Shown: positions 5,297 to 5,859 of the stretch, one piece after another | Layout of the letters: every line of letters begins with the position of its first letter | Numbering within the stretch: position 1 is the first letter of the stretch | DNA from: an uncultured Oscillospiraceae bacterium | GTDB lineage: Bacteria; Bacillota; Clostridia; UBA1212; SIG427 | NCBI GenBank assembly: GCA_902465325.1 | Contig: CABQMV010000114.1 | Span: 1 to 5,859 of the forward strand | DNA: 5,859 nucleotides | Direction of reading: 5' to 3' | The notes under the pieces: generated by a model | The model's database searches: none | Told to the model about the DNA's origin: nothing | Seen by the model: the letters and a program-made list of their open reading frames with translations, nothing else | Translations under genes and position numbers: made by a program

Positions 5297-5859
5297 TTGA
5301 AAAATCATCTATTACATGAAACAAGCCCTTATCTGATTCAGCACGCGGAAAATCCGGTAGACTGGTATCCCTGGGGGAAGGAAGCTTTTGAAAAAGCAGA
5401 GCGGGAAGATAAGCCGGTTTTTTTGAGTATTGGATACAGCACCTGTCACTGGTGTCATGTTATGGCTGGCGAGAGTTTTATGGATAAAAAGATAGCCGGT
5501 CTGTTAAACAAATACTTTGTGTGTATAAAAGTGGATCGGGAAGAGCGGCCTGATATCGACAGCGTATATATGGCCTTCTGCCAGGCGTTTACCGGACAGG
5601 GCGGATGGCCTGCCAGCATTTTCATGACACCGGACCAGAAGCCTTTTTATGCCGGTACCTATTACCCTAAAAATTCCTATAAGGGAATGATCGGCTTTGA
5701 AGAACTGATCACAGCCATTGCCCAGCAGTGGAAACGGGACAAGAGCAGTCTGACAGCTTCTGCCGAGTTGGTTGCCCAGCGGCTGCGTTATTATGGGGAC
5801 AGAGTTGAAAAGAGTAATGGAGAGGGAGCCGAAATTGATGCAGAACTACTGGACATGGC
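5297..5859 (+). CDS. Thioredoxin-domain protein, YyaL/DUF255 family (5' part, runs off the window)
   Basis: The first 187 residues are present; family members have about 600-700. The opening ([20 protein letters not shown], residues 3-22, then WYPWGKEAF) is the hallmark of the DUF255 thioredoxin-like domain. The redox motif is C50-H-W-C53 in STCHWCHVM. It is followed by [12 protein letters not shown] (77-88), [10 protein letters not shown] (100-109) and PFYAGTYYP (116-124), all standard family blocks. Relatives carry a C-terminal six-hairpin glycosidase-like domain, which lies outside this window. The biological role of bacterial YyaL is not settled; the CxxC suggests redox chemistry or disulfide handling in the cytosol, as no signal peptide is seen. 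The TTG start at 5297 follows GAGGTGG (5285-5291) by 5 bases; an in-frame GTG at 5288 overlaps that site and is less likely. Confidence 0.95.
   Translation, partial: MKNHLLHETSPYLIQHAENPVDWYPWGKEAFEKAEREDKPVFLSIGYSTCHWCHVMAGESFMDKKIAGLLNKYFVCIKVDREERPDIDSVYMAFCQAFTGQGGWPASIFMTPDQKPFYAGTYYPKNSYKGMIGFEELITAIAQQWKRDKSSLTASAELVAQRLRYYGDRVEKSNGEGAEIDAELLDM

Noticed and set aside
5137..5319. A 60-codon plus-strand frame with hydrophobic runs upstream of the DUF255 gene
   Set aside because: It lies in AT-rich promoter-like DNA, lacks a ribosome binding site, and overlaps the start of the DUF255 gene in another frame. The hydrophobicity follows from T-rich codons.
1..5859. CRISPR array, riboswitch, or retron-like structure
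   Set aside because: No regularly spaced repeats longer than 9 bp, no T-box or aptamer-like block, and no reverse transcriptase were seen on either strand.

Overview
The window looks like a gut-type Clostridia chromosome (Lachnospiraceae-like is the best guess). The evidence is a 5S-tRNA-Asn arrangement, strong AGGAGG ribosome binding sites, GTG/TTG starts, a clostridial-style MutY, and genes typical of Firmicutes integrative elements. This placement is inferred from sequence style, not from a search.

Layout. Positions 1-50 are the 3' end of a 5S rRNA gene. It is followed after 6 bp by an intact tRNA-Asn(GTT) with encoded CCA and a strong hairpin terminator (136-177). Facing the tRNA on the minus strand is only the last 60 codons of a tyrosine integrase (217-399), with two 9-bp direct repeats at its stop codon. 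At about 400 the integrase breaks off abruptly into a plus-strand block of conjugative-element cargo (about 400-2712). That block holds a 5'-truncated DUF3991/TOPRIM protein, a small helix-turn-helix protein, a DUF6674-like coiled-coil protein, an unknown 82-aa protein, and the first 17 or so codons of a further element gene. Spacing and overlaps are those of one polycistronic transcript, but no promoter of its own is present.

At about 2712 the block ends inside a minus-strand endonuclease IV (nfo) gene, of which only the first 126 or so codons remain. Upstream of nfo is a decayed GNAT acetyltransferase with a frameshift and a large internal deletion. Next come a conserved small protein (minus strand), the divergent and intact mutY (adenine glycosylase), and the first 187 codons of a YyaL/DUF255 thioredoxin-domain protein that runs off the window.

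Interpretation. The left half is an integration hotspot downstream of an rRNA operon, carrying an element remnant whose two ends are both abrupt intragenic fusions. These fusions could be real deletion/recombination scars or assembly chimeras; the sequence alone cannot decide. The right half is housekeeping DNA, with base-excision repair as a theme (nfo remnant, mutY). I see no convincing new biological system. The most useful observations are the two junctions, the integrase-proximal repeats and the decaying GNAT-nfo pair.
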